A stretch of 64,000 bases of DNA from Alisma plantago-aquatica (Eukaryota > Streptophyta > Magnoliopsida > Alismatales > Alismataceae), in the NCBI GenBank assembly GCA_963693085.1, contig OY856410.1, positions 882,247,335 to 882,311,334 of the forward strand, written 5' to 3'. The notes under the pieces are model-generated. The model made no database searches. It saw only the letters and a program-made list of their open reading frames with translations, and was not told the origin of the DNA. Positions 45,337 to 58,474 of the stretch are shown here, piece by piece. The translations under genes were made by a program, and so were the position numbers. How positions within the stretch are numbered: position 1 is the first letter of the stretch; each line of letters opens with the position of its first letter.

Positions 45337-48300
45337 TGTAACCACCCCGCCTCTCGGTAACCCCCAATCAAGGGAAACAAAAAGGTCAGAGCCATTATCC
45401 CAATTAACTGGATCAATGATTCGACAAATAATCAATAATAATTACAAAATTCTACCAAAACTATACTAAAAAGCTAGAATAAAATAGACTTTGCATACCT
45501 TTTTAAAAAACTTGGATATCTAACTTCTATCTACAACTGGAGTCTACTCTAACTAATCCTCCTTGCACTTTAATTCATATATTCACAATGTATCACTTTA
45601 CTGTTTGTCCTTTTCAATCTTTTACCTAAAACACCGACAAACAAAACGTCAGTCAGCATGAATGAATATGCCGGTATGTGGGGATAATCAAAATTTCATA
45701 AATATTTCTAATAACCTAAATATCACAATTAAGTTATTTAACAATCCAAATTACGTTTTCAATGTGACATTCTCCACCGCTTTTTCCCTAACCCTGGAAT
45801 ACCCTCTTTAGGGTTTCTCTTTTGCAATAGACATAAGGCTACCTTCTCCATCCTGATCTTGGTGCCTGGGGTCACCGCTCATGGTGCCCATTAGTCATGC
45901 AATGTCATAAGGCCACCTTCTCTATCCTGAGCTTGGTGCCTGGGGTCACCTCTCATGGTGCCCATTGGTCTTCCCTCTTGGGCTTGACCATATTGCATCA
46001 TACATCAGGGTGGCATGTAAGTGCGAGAATACACACTTATAAATTAACTGTGATAATCATAGTGACTTTATGAATTTTCATATATGAACATCCAACAGTT
46101 AGGTTGCATTCAATTCGATCAATCATCTGAGAAAACCCTGTGAAACTAAAGAGATTAATCATAAATAACCACATACCCGATCCAGAGTAACTTGATGTCC
46201 AAGCAAGAATAATCAAGAACATTCAATCAAGCAATCAATAATATCCTGAAATTAATGCATAACATCCATGTGTCAACATCCTCAATATTGACTTGGATTC
46301 CACCTTAAGATTTCTAGGCCAACTTTAGGGTTTTATTAGGGTTTTAGCCTCCATAATGCTTTTATCACGTTTAATGCTCTTTTAGTCCACAAACCCTAAT
46401 TTCATCATTGTAGGCATACTTGAATGTCAATTAAGTCTAATATATCTATTTTACACTAAGACTACCATCTTTATCCTTTTAAGTCATGTCAAGATCATTA
46501 TGCCCAATTATCATGTTCAGTTTCTTTCGAATTGACAACTCATATTTCATTATAGTCCAATTCACATATGAACCCTATTTATCACTAATTCCACATTTAT
46601 CCACTAGGACACCCTAATTACCAAATTAAGGGTGTTTATCCACAATTAGAAACTTTTATACTCAGAATAGCTTAGAATCATCATATCTCAGCTTTATTCA
46701 TGGATTTGAACAATTAAAGCCATTAAGAGTCATAATTACCAAAATTAGGGTTTCAAGGCCCATTAAAGCATATTCATGTACATGAAACCCTACATTAATC
46801 AAACTACGCATAAAGATCATCCTTTTGGATCTAATGTGTCCTTTTTATAATCAATAGGTTAATATTGATTAAGAACACCCATAATACCTTTCTCAATCTT
46901 ATTAACATCAATGTTAGGGTTTCTTAATCATTAATGCATTACAGTTGACAACTTTAACTACATTTATAATTGTAAGAGGAATTAGGCTCTAAAACTATTT
47001 TTAATGGATTACTCATATTTTTCTAAGCAAATTTCATGTATTATATGTACCAATCCGAGCTACCATTAATTAAATACGAATTTTGCAAGATTCACTTACT
47101 TGGACCAATGGGATGCTGACACGTCAGCCATCCCATGCAGCGTAACTCGGCCGATTTGGAAACATAACCAAATTACACTTATACCCCCGCATGGCCGCTT
47201 GGCTCTTCAAAACCTAGAGGGGAAATTTTGTCCAACGCCTTTTAGGTTGTCTTCAACCTTGCAACGCATGCTGCTGCAGCTGGGTGCAGCTTTCCACAGT
47301 GCCACCCCTCCTCCTCAGGGCTCGAGGGTCGTCGATAGACACCGTCCTAGTTCCGCTACACTCCCATGCACATGAGGTGCCTCTAGTTTGTGACCAAGGT
47401 GGTCGGTTTCAAGCGTGCCAAGCCCGCGACCGCTGTTGGTTTGCAGACCTCCGGCAGGCGCCACACGAAGACGAGAGCACGGGGATGATGGACGATCTTC
47501 CTCAGGTTGTCGTGGGAGCTTCCGGCCTCTATCATGACCACCCCATGGTTCCTCGTTGCTCCATGGTTGCACTACTCTTCTTTTTTAGCGAAAACAAGAT
47601 GAAGAAGAGAGGGGGATGCCTGAGACCCTCTTGGGCTCGTGGTTAAGGGTTCAACCCTTATATAGGGGAGAGTAGCCACACCCTAACATGCTTTCCCATG
47701 AAGAAAACAAGGCCTTTCCTCAATAGGAAACCTACTTTCCTTAATTAAGAATAAATTCTCTCATTAAATAATTCCTTGTTCATCCATGATCCTTGGTTAT
47801 TAAGGAATTTGAATATTATTACTTTTACTCTCTTTGTGCTTGGCTTTTAATCCATTGGCCATGAAGTTTTACTTCCTTATAGCAAATATAGCAAATAGTA
47901 TCTCTTTTTGATAACACCAAAAGTCATTATCTATATAGCACATTATTCACATATTATGACTTTTGTATTATTTGTATTTTCTCTTTCTTCATCTCCATTG
48001 GGACTCCTTGGACTCCAAGAAATCCTATGATTTCGAAATCCTTTTTGAAGGATACTTATTATCCTTCTAGATGCATCTACATCCATTATTTCTCATTATC
48101 TTACTTATTTCTTTATTAAAATATTTATTTTCAAGGATTTCCCTTTATCCTTTATTTCCTTTTTCTTCTTTTCCTATTTCTTCTATTAGAAATCACATGT
48201 AAACGAAATTCATTCAATTGTGGCCATTTATGCCACTTTCTAGAGATTTCTATATATTTCTCATAAATATATTACTTAATATCCATTATCTTTTATCTTT

Positions 48301-48512
48301 TTCTATTATTTGGACTTTTCCTCTTTTCTTCTCTTTTATATCCATTATTGGATTAACATAATAATAGGAATCATGAAATTCCTATCAAAAGGGAGATTTG
48401 CAAAGAAATCCATCCTTTGGAGTAAAGCATACATCCTTCTCAATTCAAGTCCATATTCATAAAATCATTGCATTTTCATTTTGAAAACACATGTAAAATT
48501 GAGGTTGTAACA
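45337..48512 (-). repeat. 3' LTR (left on the map) of the Del/Tekay element
   Basis: It begins TGTAACCACCCCGCC and ends TTGTAACA. 45830-45970 contains two units of 'aaggc(c/t)accttctc.atcctgagcttggtgcctggggtcacc'. 47090-47680 is GC-rich; its frames are shared with the other LTR and have no known domain. Confidence 0.9.
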
Positions 48513-48530
48513 TCCTTCCCCTCTTATAGG
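48513..48530 (-). promoter_or_regulatory. Polypurine tract of the Del/Tekay element
   Basis: On the minus strand it reads CCTATAAGAGGGGAAGGA, directly before the LTR start TGTTACAACC. This is the family's usual context. Confidence 0.85.
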
Positions 48531-48559
48531 AATTTTGCCCTCAAAATTCCATCAAACAT

Positions 48560-48840
48560 ACAAACAAGCAGGATAAGACTTACTCATGTCCATCATGGCT
48601 CCCATGTGGCTTTACCCTCTCCATGGTGCTTCCCAAGAACCTTCATCATCTTATATTCTTACATCCGAGTTCTCTCTCACCTTGGTATCTCGTACCCTTG
48701 TAGGCGACTCAGGACGTTTCAGCCTCTCTCTCGAAGCTTAATAGGTTCATGAATCAACACATGGATCGGGTATCTCACATAGTGCTCTAGATCGGACTCG
48801 TGGAACACATCATACATCACATTATCCTAAGGGGTAAGGC
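48560..48840 (-). pseudogene. C-terminal end of chromovirus POL (chromodomain region)
   Basis: The minus-strand frames show VFHESDLEHYVRYPIHVLIH, then a stop-broken stretch, then KMMKVLGKHHGEGKATWEP. These match the end of integrase and the chromodomain of Del-type elements (family pattern VFHVS.L+KY...H, then VKVLW+.H..EEATWE). There are several stops. Confidence 0.75.
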
Positions 48841-49429
48841 TACACACAAGCATCTCCACCAATCCATCTCAAATGGACCCATGTATCGGGGACTCAGCTT
48901 CCTCAACTATAGCTCAGAGGGGTCGGATTATCATATCACATATTCTCCCACAGTGAACTGCATGTCAATCTGCTTTGCATCAGCTCACGACTCATGTCAC
49001 CCCTGGGCTTTCTCAGTCATCGCATGATCAAAGTGACTTCATCTACACTCACTGTGGTCTCTCTAACCCTCACAAGGTCTTTCCACCGACATCATCTTCA
49101 TGAAGAGGTGACCGACACAACCTCCCTTACAAAGCTTCTTACATCCCGATACTGGCTATGGTGGCTATCATCACAACTTTCATAGGATGAGAAATGTCCC
49201 CATATATCACCCTGAATGAGCACACACACTCTCATCAGACCCTCTAGTCTGGATCATGCTAACCATCATATAAGGGTGATAAGTTGTACTAACATCGAGT
49301 TCTTCATGTACCTACTTCCACCGCATGGAAGTGAACCTTTAGATCACACTCAAGGACCTTTGAACTCACATCATGGGTTAGTTGAACCATCTCTTTCTCT
49401 TACATGTAGTTCAACCGAATCTGTCCCTT

Positions 49430-49770
49430 GACAATACTCTCTCTTTCTCTTACCTATCATCTAGGTAAGGTGATCTACCATAACCCATATTGCATCTTGG
49501 TCCAAGGGAGACTCACCACAACATCCATAGTGATCAACTCCCATTCCCTCGCGGGGACTCTTTATCCTCTGTATCAACTCACTGGGTTACTGGTGTTCGT
49601 CCTTTACCTCCTGGCATGCATGGTGACAATCCATATGCAACTATGTACATTTTTCACCTTAGTCATCCAAAGTACTACTGCAACATACTATCTTAGTAGT
49701 ACCACGGTGTATGGTGAACTTAAAATCATGATCTCATGTATGCCATGATTTCTCAAGGTTGATTCCTCAG
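49430..49770 (-). pseudogene. Integrase remnant of the Del/Tekay element
   Basis: On the minus strand one frame with stops contains VLWMTKVKNVHSCIWIVTMH and AREWELITMDVVVSLPWTKM. These align with the family's zinc-binding region and the start of the catalytic core (pattern WEWE.ITMDFV..LP). The catalytic acidic residues further on cannot be confirmed. Confidence 0.75.
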
Positions 49771-52700
49771 AAACCCTAAAACACTTTAGTCGTGGGTTTC
49801 ATCACCTTCTTTTCCAGAGAAGTGCATCTGAGATTCTACAACCATCCTTCTATCACAACAAGCCCTAGGCTGGCTAACTAAGCAACCACTAACTCGATCA
49901 ACAAATCTCGTTATATCTGAGGGTTAGCCCAACATATCTCACAAATCTAGGGTTCACCTAGCCATCTCTTCCATCCTTTCCACTAGCTAAACTAGGCAAC
50001 TACGTCTCAACAAGAGCATCCATTACCACCTTTCATTCTTATGTGCTAGGTAACAGTGAAGACATAGACCTCCATGTATTCCACTTATCATCTCATCTCA
50101 GACTTTAGGTCTATCTTCATCAAGAAAACTCATAGCTCATCTTCTTGGTTATCAAACTCAAACTTATATAACTCATAAATTCCATACAACTCATAATAAG
50201 AACGTCCTTATAAGATGACTACCTTAGTTCTCTTAGTGTTTGTAAACCATCCACACATCGTACACTCTACAAGGGTACACTATTATATCTATTCCCATAC
50301 ATCATAGCAACATTTCATCTCACATCATCATTATCCTTAGTGTATGGCATGCGTGCTACCCTATCTCTCACCCCCATAACGAGAGGAAATAAGCATTTGA
50401 CGGCCGTCTAAACACAAAGTTCTTCCCGTTTCAAGAGTAGAGATGGTGCATCCCACATTTCCAGTACACCTTCCAATCTAGGTTGAAACGTGCATCACAT
50501 GTCTCCACATCATGAACATCTCGACATCAGGGTCACTTCCATAGAAAACTGGTCTCAAACACACTTGGGTTGTCACACAATCCTTAGTCATCTCCCCTAG
50601 GTCTGTAGGGTGCCAACACTTTTGGGGTCATCCCTCTTCCCTTATGCATCCAGAGAGTGCCCTCTTCATCTGCCCTTTGGGTCCCATGAGTTCATGAAGG
50701 TGATCACTCTCCTAACCCATGGTCCTCAGACAATGATAGCTATTACCTCTCGACCCTATGGTCTTGTGCAACTAGGGAATTAGGCAACTCCGACTCCCAT
50801 CAGTCTTATCCCTACCTAACCCTAGAATGGAATTAGGATTCTAACATAATACATATCCATCTTGAAACCTTACCCAAGTCTCCATCATCTCTCTCAGCAT
50901 TCGTGGTCTAACTTACATCCTTTCATAGGGATCATGATGACCTACCTACCTCAGTCAGGCCCCATACTGGTTACTTCCATGGTAACACATCCATATGCAC
51001 TTAGAGATGGTTATCTATGGGTCTGTAGGTTCATGCTCATACCATGCGTTCTCCACTTAGATCATGAAACTCTTATAAGAGAGACCTCTATATGTTACCT
51101 CAAACCCAACAAAAGTTGGTACATACCCTACAGAAGGGTGTCTCTCCCAGGATGGGAGTAAACTACAAAGGTCACAAACATCCTCGCATCTAGGGTTTAC
51201 ATCAACATGAGCATGCTTAGTCATATCAAGATACTAAGGCACGTAGCTAACAAATAGACCACCTACTAAACCTTACTAGGTCTCCATGGTAGGTCATACT
51301 TATTCTCATTCCTCAACATTGGACCATCATCATACATGCCCATGTCACCAACCTATATGTGAGGGGTTCATCAAACATATACCTTAGTCTAAGGGGTTTC
51401 CTTTTGCTCTAAACATGAGGAATGCCATGCTCCCATGCGTAAGAACTCAAGCATCCGTGTGAGCATCAGGTGCACCATGAACTACTTCTTTCCCTCTTTA
51501 GGTCTAGGAACTGTAGGTTCACTTTTTATGCATCAGCCGTCTAACTGCATGCTCAGCTTTCCAACCATGAATCAAACATGTACGAGGTATATCATGCACA
51601 TCCTATAATCCTTCCACTTGAAAAACACCTCAGAGTTGAGCCCTCCTCAAGGACAAACAACTAGGTATGAGGTCTTCCAACTTGATACTATACCTTCTCA
51701 GGGTCTAAGGAACTCTTCTTCCCATCCTTAGAAGGTAAGGTAGGCACCTACTACTTCCATCGATTGGTTCAAGAAGTCTCTTCCCCTTTCTAGGGTTTGG
51801 TTCCTCTAAAGGCAACCTAGATACCACAAGCCTCCAAGGATCATGCACGAGACAACCGAAACCATCCACTTAGGTTGTAACATACCCAACTTCTTAGGGT
51901 TCCTTATACCCCAGAGTCCAAGCTTCCAACCTTCTTGCTTGGGTCTCGCTCTCTCTCTCTCTCTCTAGAGCTTAAACCTACAAACAACCTTACCACTATA
52001 GGTTCTCTCTCTAAGGTGGATCAAGCTCACATGCATACACCTACATGGGTGAAACCTACATTCACTCACAATTATCCATAGCTCTTTATGCTTATCTCAT
52101 AAGCTATCCAACATGCCCTTCTGGCCCGAGTTTTAACCTACTGCCATTACTACTGATGTACCCTAGGTGCATACTTTGCCATGCTTATATAAACCCATAA
52201 GGGTTCTATATGGTCATCACTAACCTCATCAATGAAGGAGTTATCCTTTACCCTAACATGCACAACCCTACTAAGGTTGGGTTGCCTAAAAGACACTAGG
52301 TCAACCAACCTCACATAGCTCATACTTCTCATAGGTATCCAAAACCAAAAGCATGTCAACCCACACACATGGTCGACCGTGACATCTAACTCATTATGCC
52401 ATCTCTCTCTAACCACCACTTAGGGTTAGGGTTAGCATCATCCTCAGAGGATGTGCCAGGTCTCTACCTTTAATGGAGGTTTCTGCCTCTAAGATCAACT
52501 CTCTATTCATCCTCCTGACAAGAAGGTCTTACCTCAGGTCTCTCCTGAGGGCATGGAAACACATGCCATAAAACCTAAGCATGAAACTAATCTTTAGTCT
52601 ATGCTTAAACTATTACGCTTATGTCCATGACATCTTATTTACATGCTTTTCATTAATTTGGTGGAGGATTCTTTAACCTTATCATACATACCCTATCCTC

Positions 52701-53015
52701 AAGAGGGTGAGGGAGAGAGAGAAAACCCTAAAACTTAGAATCTTAATTGAATTAGGGTTAAGAAAGGACAAAAATAGATGAGAGAGTCCTAAAGGTATCT
52801 TATTTCGAGTCAGAACCTCAGACATTGGCCAGGCAGTCACACTGCATTCGGGAGTCCTCATGATCGAATAGAGGGGCGGAGGAAAATATTGCCAGCCCCC
52901 GGACCGTGATCCTTTTCTAGAGACCTCTGTCATCGGAAAATCCTCTAATAACTCCCTTGGGTTCTAAAGAGTTTGTAAAATTTAATAATTATTAGAGATT
53001 AAATGAGGAACCAAT
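49771..53015 (-). other. Decayed GAG-protease-reverse transcriptase interval of the Del/Tekay element
   Basis: By position this interval should encode RNase H, reverse transcriptase, protease and GAG. No frame exceeds about 100 codons (52150-52419 and 52682-52933 on the minus strand are the most open). I cannot identify any catalytic motif by eye. A short CT run lies at 51946-51966. Confidence 0.5.
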
Positions 53016-53027
53016 GCTCTGATACCA
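53016..53027 (-). promoter_or_regulatory. Primer-binding site complementary to initiator tRNA-Met (Del/Tekay)
   Basis: On the minus strand TGGTATCAGAGC lies two bases after the LTR end, a perfect match to the complement of the initiator tRNA-Met 3' end. Confidence 0.95.
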
Positions 53028-53029
53028 AA

Positions 53030-56000
53030 TGTAACGACCCTGCCTCCCAGTAACCCCCAATTAAGGGAGACTAAAAGGTCAGAGCCATTATCCCAATTAA
53101 CCGGATCAATGGTTCGACAAATAATCAATAATAATTACTAAATTCTACCAAAACTATACTGAAAAGCTGGAATAAAATAGACTTTGCATACCTTTTTCAA
53201 AAACTTGGATATCTAACTTCTATCTGCAACTGGAGTCTACTCTAACTAATCCTCCTTGCACTTTAATTCATATATTCATAATGTATCACTTTACTGTTTG
53301 TCCTTTTCAAGCTTGTACCTAAAACATCGACAAACAAAATGTCAGTCAGCATAAATGAATATGCCGGTATGTGGGGACAACCAAAATTTCATAAATATTT
53401 CTAACAACCTAAATATCACAATTAAGTTATTTAACAATCCAAATTATGTTTTCAATGTGACATTCTCCACCGCTTTTACCCTGACCTTGGAATACCCTCT
53501 TTAGGGTTTCTCTTTTGTAATAGACATAAGGCCACCTTCTCCATCCTGAGCTTGGTGCCTGGGGTCACCTCTCATGGTGCCCATTAGTCATGCAATGTCA
53601 TAAGGCCACCTTCTCTATCCTGAGCTTGGGGCCTGGGGTCACCTCTCATGGTGCGCGCCCATTGGTCTTCCCTCTTGGGCTTGACCTCATTGCATCATAC
53701 ATCAGGGTGGCATGTAGGTGCGAGAATACACACTTATAAATTAACTGTGATAATCATAGTGACTTTATGAATTTGCATATATGAACATCCAACGGTTAGG
53801 TTGCATTCAATTCGATCAATCATCTGAGAAAACCCCCTGAAACTAAAGCGGTTAATCATAAATAACCACATACTTGATCTAGAGTAACTTGATGTCCAAG
53901 CAAGAATAATCAAGAACATTCAATCAAGCAATCAACAATATCCTGAAATTAATGCATAACATCCATGTGTCAACATCCTAAATATTGGCTTGGATTCCAC
54001 CTTAAGATTTCTAGGCCAACTTTAGGGTTTTAGCCTCCATAATGATTTTATCACGTTTAATGCTCTTTTAGTCCACAAACATTAATTTCATCATCGTAGG
54101 CATACTTGAATGTCAATTAAGTCTAATATATCTATTTTACACTAAGACTGCCATCTTTATCCTTTTAAGTCATGTCAAGATCATTAAGCCCAATTATCAT
54201 GTTCGGTTTCTTTCAAATTGACAACTCATATTTCATTATAGTCCAATTCACATATGAACCATATTTATCACTAATTCCACATTTATCCACTAGGAAACCC
54301 TAATTACCAAATTAAGGGTATTTATCCACAATTAGAAACTTTTATACTCAGAATATCTTAGAATCATCATATCTTAGCTTTATTCATGGATTTGAACAAT
54401 TAAAGCCATTAAGAGGAATAATTACCAAAATTAGGGTTTCAAGGCCCATTAAAGCATATTCATGTACATGGAACCCTACATTAATCAAGCTACACATAAA
54501 GATCATCCTTTTGGATCTAATGTGTCTATTTTATAATCAACAGGTTAATATTGATTAAGGACACCCATAATACCTTTCTCAATCTTATTAGCATCAATAT
54601 TAGGGTTTCTTAATCATTAATGTATTAAAGTTGACAACTTTAACTACATTTTGAATTGTAAGAGGAATTAGGCTCTAAAACTATTTTTAATGGATTCCTC
54701 GTATTTTTCTGAGAAAATTTCATATATTATATGTACCAATCTGAGCTACCATTAATTAAATACGAATTTTTCAAGATTTACTTACTTGGACGAATGGGAT
54801 GCTGACACGTCAGCCATCCCATACACAGTAACTCGGCCGATTTGGAAACATAACCAAATTACACTTATACCCCTACACGACCGCTTGGCTCTTCAAAACC
54901 TGGAGGGACAATTTCATCCAACGCCTTTTAGGTTGTCTTCAACCTTGCAATGCATGCTGCTGCCGCCGAGTGCAGCTTTCTGCGGTGCCCCCATCCTCCC
55001 CATGGCTCGAGGGTCACCGACAACCACCGTCCTAGTTCTTCCGCACTCCCATGCACACGAATCGCCTCCAGTTTGCGACCAAGGTGTCCGGTTTCAAGTG
55101 TACCAAGCCCACAATCGATGTGGGTTTGCAGATCTCCGACAGACGCTGCGTGAAGACGAGAGCACGAGGATGATGTCCAATCTTCCTCAGGTTGTTGTGG
55201 GAGCTTCCGACCTCTATCATGACCACCCTACAGTTCCTCATTGCTCCATGGTTGCGCTACTCTTCTTTTTGAGCAAAAACAAGATGAATAAGATAGAGGG
55301 ATTCCCGAGATCCTCTTGGGATCATGGCTAAGGGTTCAACCCTTATATAGGTGAGGGTAGCCATGCCCTAAGATGCTTTCTCACGAAGAAAACAAGGCCT
55401 TTCCTCAATAGGAAACCTACTTCCCTTAATTAATAATAAATTCTCTCATTAAATAATTCCTTGTTCATCCATGATCCTTGGTTATTAAGGAATTCAAATA
55501 TTATTACTTTTACTCTCTTTGTGCTTGGCTTTTAATCCATTGGCTACGAAGTTTTACTTCCTTATAGCAAATATAGCAAATAGTATCTCTTTTTTATAAC
55601 ACCAAAAGTCATTATCTATATAGCACATTATTCACATATTATGACTTTTGTATTATTTGTATTTTCTCTTTATTCCTCCCCATTGGGACTCATTGGACCC
55701 CAAGAAATCCTAAGATTTTGAAATCCTTTTTGAAGGATACTTATTATCCTTCTAGATGCATCTACATCCATTATTTCTCATTATCTTACTTATTTCTTTA
55801 TTAAAAGATTTCTTTTCAAGGATGTCTCTTTATCCTTTATTTCCTTTTTCTTCTTTTCCCATTTCTTCCATTAGAAATCACATGTAAACGAAATTCATTC
55901 AATCGTGGCCATTAATGCCACTTTCTAGAGATTTCTATATATTTATAATAAATATATTGCTTAATATCCATTATCTTTTTCTATTATTTGGACTTTTCCT

Positions 56001-56190
56001 CTTTTCTTCTCTTTTATATCCATTATTGGATTAACATAATAGTTGGAATCACAAAATTCCTATCAAAAGGGAGATTTGTAAAGAAATCCATCCTTTGGAG
56101 CAAAGCATACAACCTTCTCAATTCAAGTCCATATTCATAAAATCATTACATTTCAATTTTGAAAACACATGTAAAATTGAGGTTGTAACA
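53030..56190 (-). repeat. 5' LTR (right on the map) of the Del/Tekay element
   Basis: It begins TGTAACGACCCTGCC and ends TTGTAACA, 3161 bp, and aligns over its full length with 45337-48512. Confidence 0.9.
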
Positions 56191-56664
56191 CCTAGCATCC
56201 CATCATCCCAAAATTCAAGAGGTATATTTAAGGAAATATGATCCATATCGATAATAATGCAAGTCTCTTCTTGTTGAGCAGGTCCTTCATCTTTGATATC
56301 TTTAGTAATAGGGGCATTCAGTTGAAAAGGCATGACCCTCCTTTGACTTCGATCTTTAGGTCCTCTTCCTCAAACTTATCGGTGAAGAATCTCTTATTCC
56401 TTGGAATAATCACAAAGGATGGTTTTGGTTCCCAGTAGATCTCGAGGTGACTTACCAACATTGTCCAATGAGGCTTTAGACTGACGATATATCTAGCAGT
56501 CCTATTGTTCCATTTGTTAGCAAACATGGATATCTCTTGTGTATCAACTCTCTATCAATAATATCACTGATGGAATGAATTATAGGGTTGTGTTTTCTTT
56601 TTGCTTCTAAATGAAATAAGAGATCGAAATGTTTTCTAGCAGAGGATAAAACACTGATACTCAT
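56191..56664 (-). pseudogene. LINE ORF1, upstream half (DUF4283-like)
   Basis: Minus-strand pieces in different frames show MSISVLSSARKHFDLLFHLE (from 56664), then RFFTDKFEEEDLKIEVKGGS and later ISLNIPLEFWDDGML. This matches the DUF4283-like part of plant LINE ORF1 proteins (pattern FF...F....D...V..GGPW, then LPLE.W). The last piece runs into CCTAG (56191-56195). After removing the Del-type element, the next residues resume at 45331 in the expected order. Confidence 0.7.
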
Positions 56665-58254
56665 CTTGGTTGTATTAGGTGAGGAGCCACATGGATTTGG
56701 ATCGAGAGCATCACTATTGTATCCCTAGAATCTCCACTCATGTCATCCTCTCTCCTCCTATGGAACCTTCTCCCACCACCCTCTCAACCCTTTTTCTTAT
56801 ATATACACATATATAGTAATATGTGTATATTAATACTATGTAAGGAATTATACATCTAAACTTAATTATACTATACTTACTAAATTTGTATATTTAAACA
56901 TGAACATAATGATACTTAAAATGAGACTAAGGTTTTAACAAATGAACTATTAGTATGATGCATACTTATTTGAAGTTAGCTGATCTATGTCAACACATGT
57001 TTATTTGTTTGTTTATGTGTTCTTACATTCCCACTGCTAGCCAATATTTATTCAAAGTTGGTTTATCATGTAATATGGGCTGGTAAAGATAATGGAAAAT
57101 GGTTGAGTTGCCAATAAAAGTAGAATAAAAACTTTATACTTTCTCATAAAATGGTTTAAAAACAAAAAAACCTATCCAAACTCGGAATGGAAAATTCAAC
57201 TAGATGTGGTTTTGTACCATTTGTTCACTCATTTAGTTTTAAAATCTCAAATTATTATGTGTATATCATAGTTTTTTTAGTAAACCAAATCTAATGAAAC
57301 TGTGCCCCCTACAACAAACCAAGGATATGCAATTCCCATCCTATTATGCCTCATATGAAGCCATTCCCGAACCAGAATGGTAAATATGATTATAGGAAAA
57401 CTCCACGAGGCTAAGATATTGATCTCAAATATTGTGGAACTACAAAACACAAACCCTCAAACATATTTTCTAGGGTTTGAATGGTCCAATCAAACTATTC
57501 ATCCATTTAAGGGTAAAAATATGTATTGAACCTCATAGTAGTTCATAGAGCATCATGCAGTCTAGCTTAGAACCTCGATGTGAATGTGGGGTCTTTCTCC
57601 AAATTTATATATGTTAATACCCCTTGTAATAAGAGAATCCCATTTTTGTAGATTCTGTCTAGGTTTTTCTGTATCATATTTGAGACATGTTTCTAGTTTT
57701 AGCCTTAATCTATTTATAGTATGTAATTGTGAGTCTCTCACCTTATTAGCATCATTTCAATATTTGAGCAATTTGTTACATAACATACTTGTTTTACATG
57801 TAGTAATATAGATTATCCAGGGTTGCTCGAGCAAAACCCTAGGTTCATTATTGAATTGGGGTTTTGGTGGAAATTCTACATTTTAGCATGTTGGTCTGAT
57901 GGAATAATAAGAAGATAATAATAATATATTTGTATTTATGCTTTAGGACTTATTAGGTCCTTTCTAGACCCAGTTAAGGGTTTTGATAACCCAAGGACAA
58001 TGTTGAGGTTCTAGCTTGTCTCCATAGGATTTGAACATATTTCTGATCAAGCATGATAAAAGGTTAGATTGACATGCCCAAAGCTCAACCAACTTATTGG
58101 TTGGTTGGTCATTGGTGATGTCAAATAGTCAATCACTACTGATTGGACAAAGGTTGGTCTAAACTATGTGTCTGTCAGTTGGACTTGTGGGATCGTTAAT
58201 AACTGAATGAGTTTCCATTGAGTTGATTTTAGATTTCTAACACAAGTGGGTAGG
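56665..58254. other. AT-rich sequence without recognisable genes
   Basis: 56665-56800 is probably the LINE 5' untranslated region. 56800-58254 is AT-rich; the longest frame (57584-57811, 75 codons) has no family features. Part of it may be the body of the Del-type LTR whose end lies at 58886, but I cannot align it with confidence. Confidence 0.4.
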
Positions 58255-58473
58255 TCGGCGAGAGTTGGCGCACTGGTTGAAGCTCGGGGGGCCTAACAAA
58301 GGGTCACGGGTTCGAAACCTAGCTGCAACACTCTCGGAAATGAATTGAGCGTGTCAGGTCAGCCGACCTCTGATCTGGTTTAACCGGGTTCCCGGGTTTT
58401 CATGCTATTCGACCCCCCCCCCCAGGTAGGCGTCGGGCGCAACCCAACGTCGCTCATGGGTCATCAAAAAAAA
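58255..58473 (+). mobile_element. tRNA-derived SINE
   Basis: A box TGGCGCACTGGT (58266-58277) and B box GGTTCGAAACC (58309-58319) are spaced as in an RNA polymerase III promoter. They are followed by a GC-rich body and an A-run at 58466-58473. No cloverleaf tRNA can be folded beyond the promoter part, so it is not a tRNA gene. A run of 10-12 C lies at about 58410-58421. I could not find a clear target duplication. Confidence 0.75.
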
Positions 58474-58474
58474 T

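Larger units (their letters stand above)
45337..56190 (-). mobile_element. Del/Tekay-type Ty3/gypsy chromovirus, decayed, inserted in a LINE
   Basis: LTRs of 3.2 kb at both ends, a 5-bp duplication (CCTAG), the tRNA-iMet primer site at 53016-53027 and the polypurine tract at 48513-48530 all indicate minus-strand orientation. Integrase and chromodomain-end remnants follow in the expected order. The 4.5-kb interior has no long frame. The LTRs are still highly similar by eye, so decay of the interior seems advanced relative to LTR divergence; the element may have been defective when it was copied. Confidence 0.9.

Noticed and set aside
46320..46760. Telomere-like CCCTAA words scattered through the Del-type LTRs
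   Set aside because: They are isolated words in AT-rich sequence, not tandem (CCCTAAA)n.
47100..47646. Frames of 91 and 120 codons in the Del/Tekay LTR, with a relative of 181 codons at 54786-55331
   Set aside because: They lie in the GC-rich part of a non-coding LTR; the two LTR copies keep different frames open and no domain is evident.
58266..58340. Possible tRNA gene with A and B boxes
   Set aside because: No acceptor stem or anticodon arm can be formed; the A-tail and GC-rich body fit a SINE.
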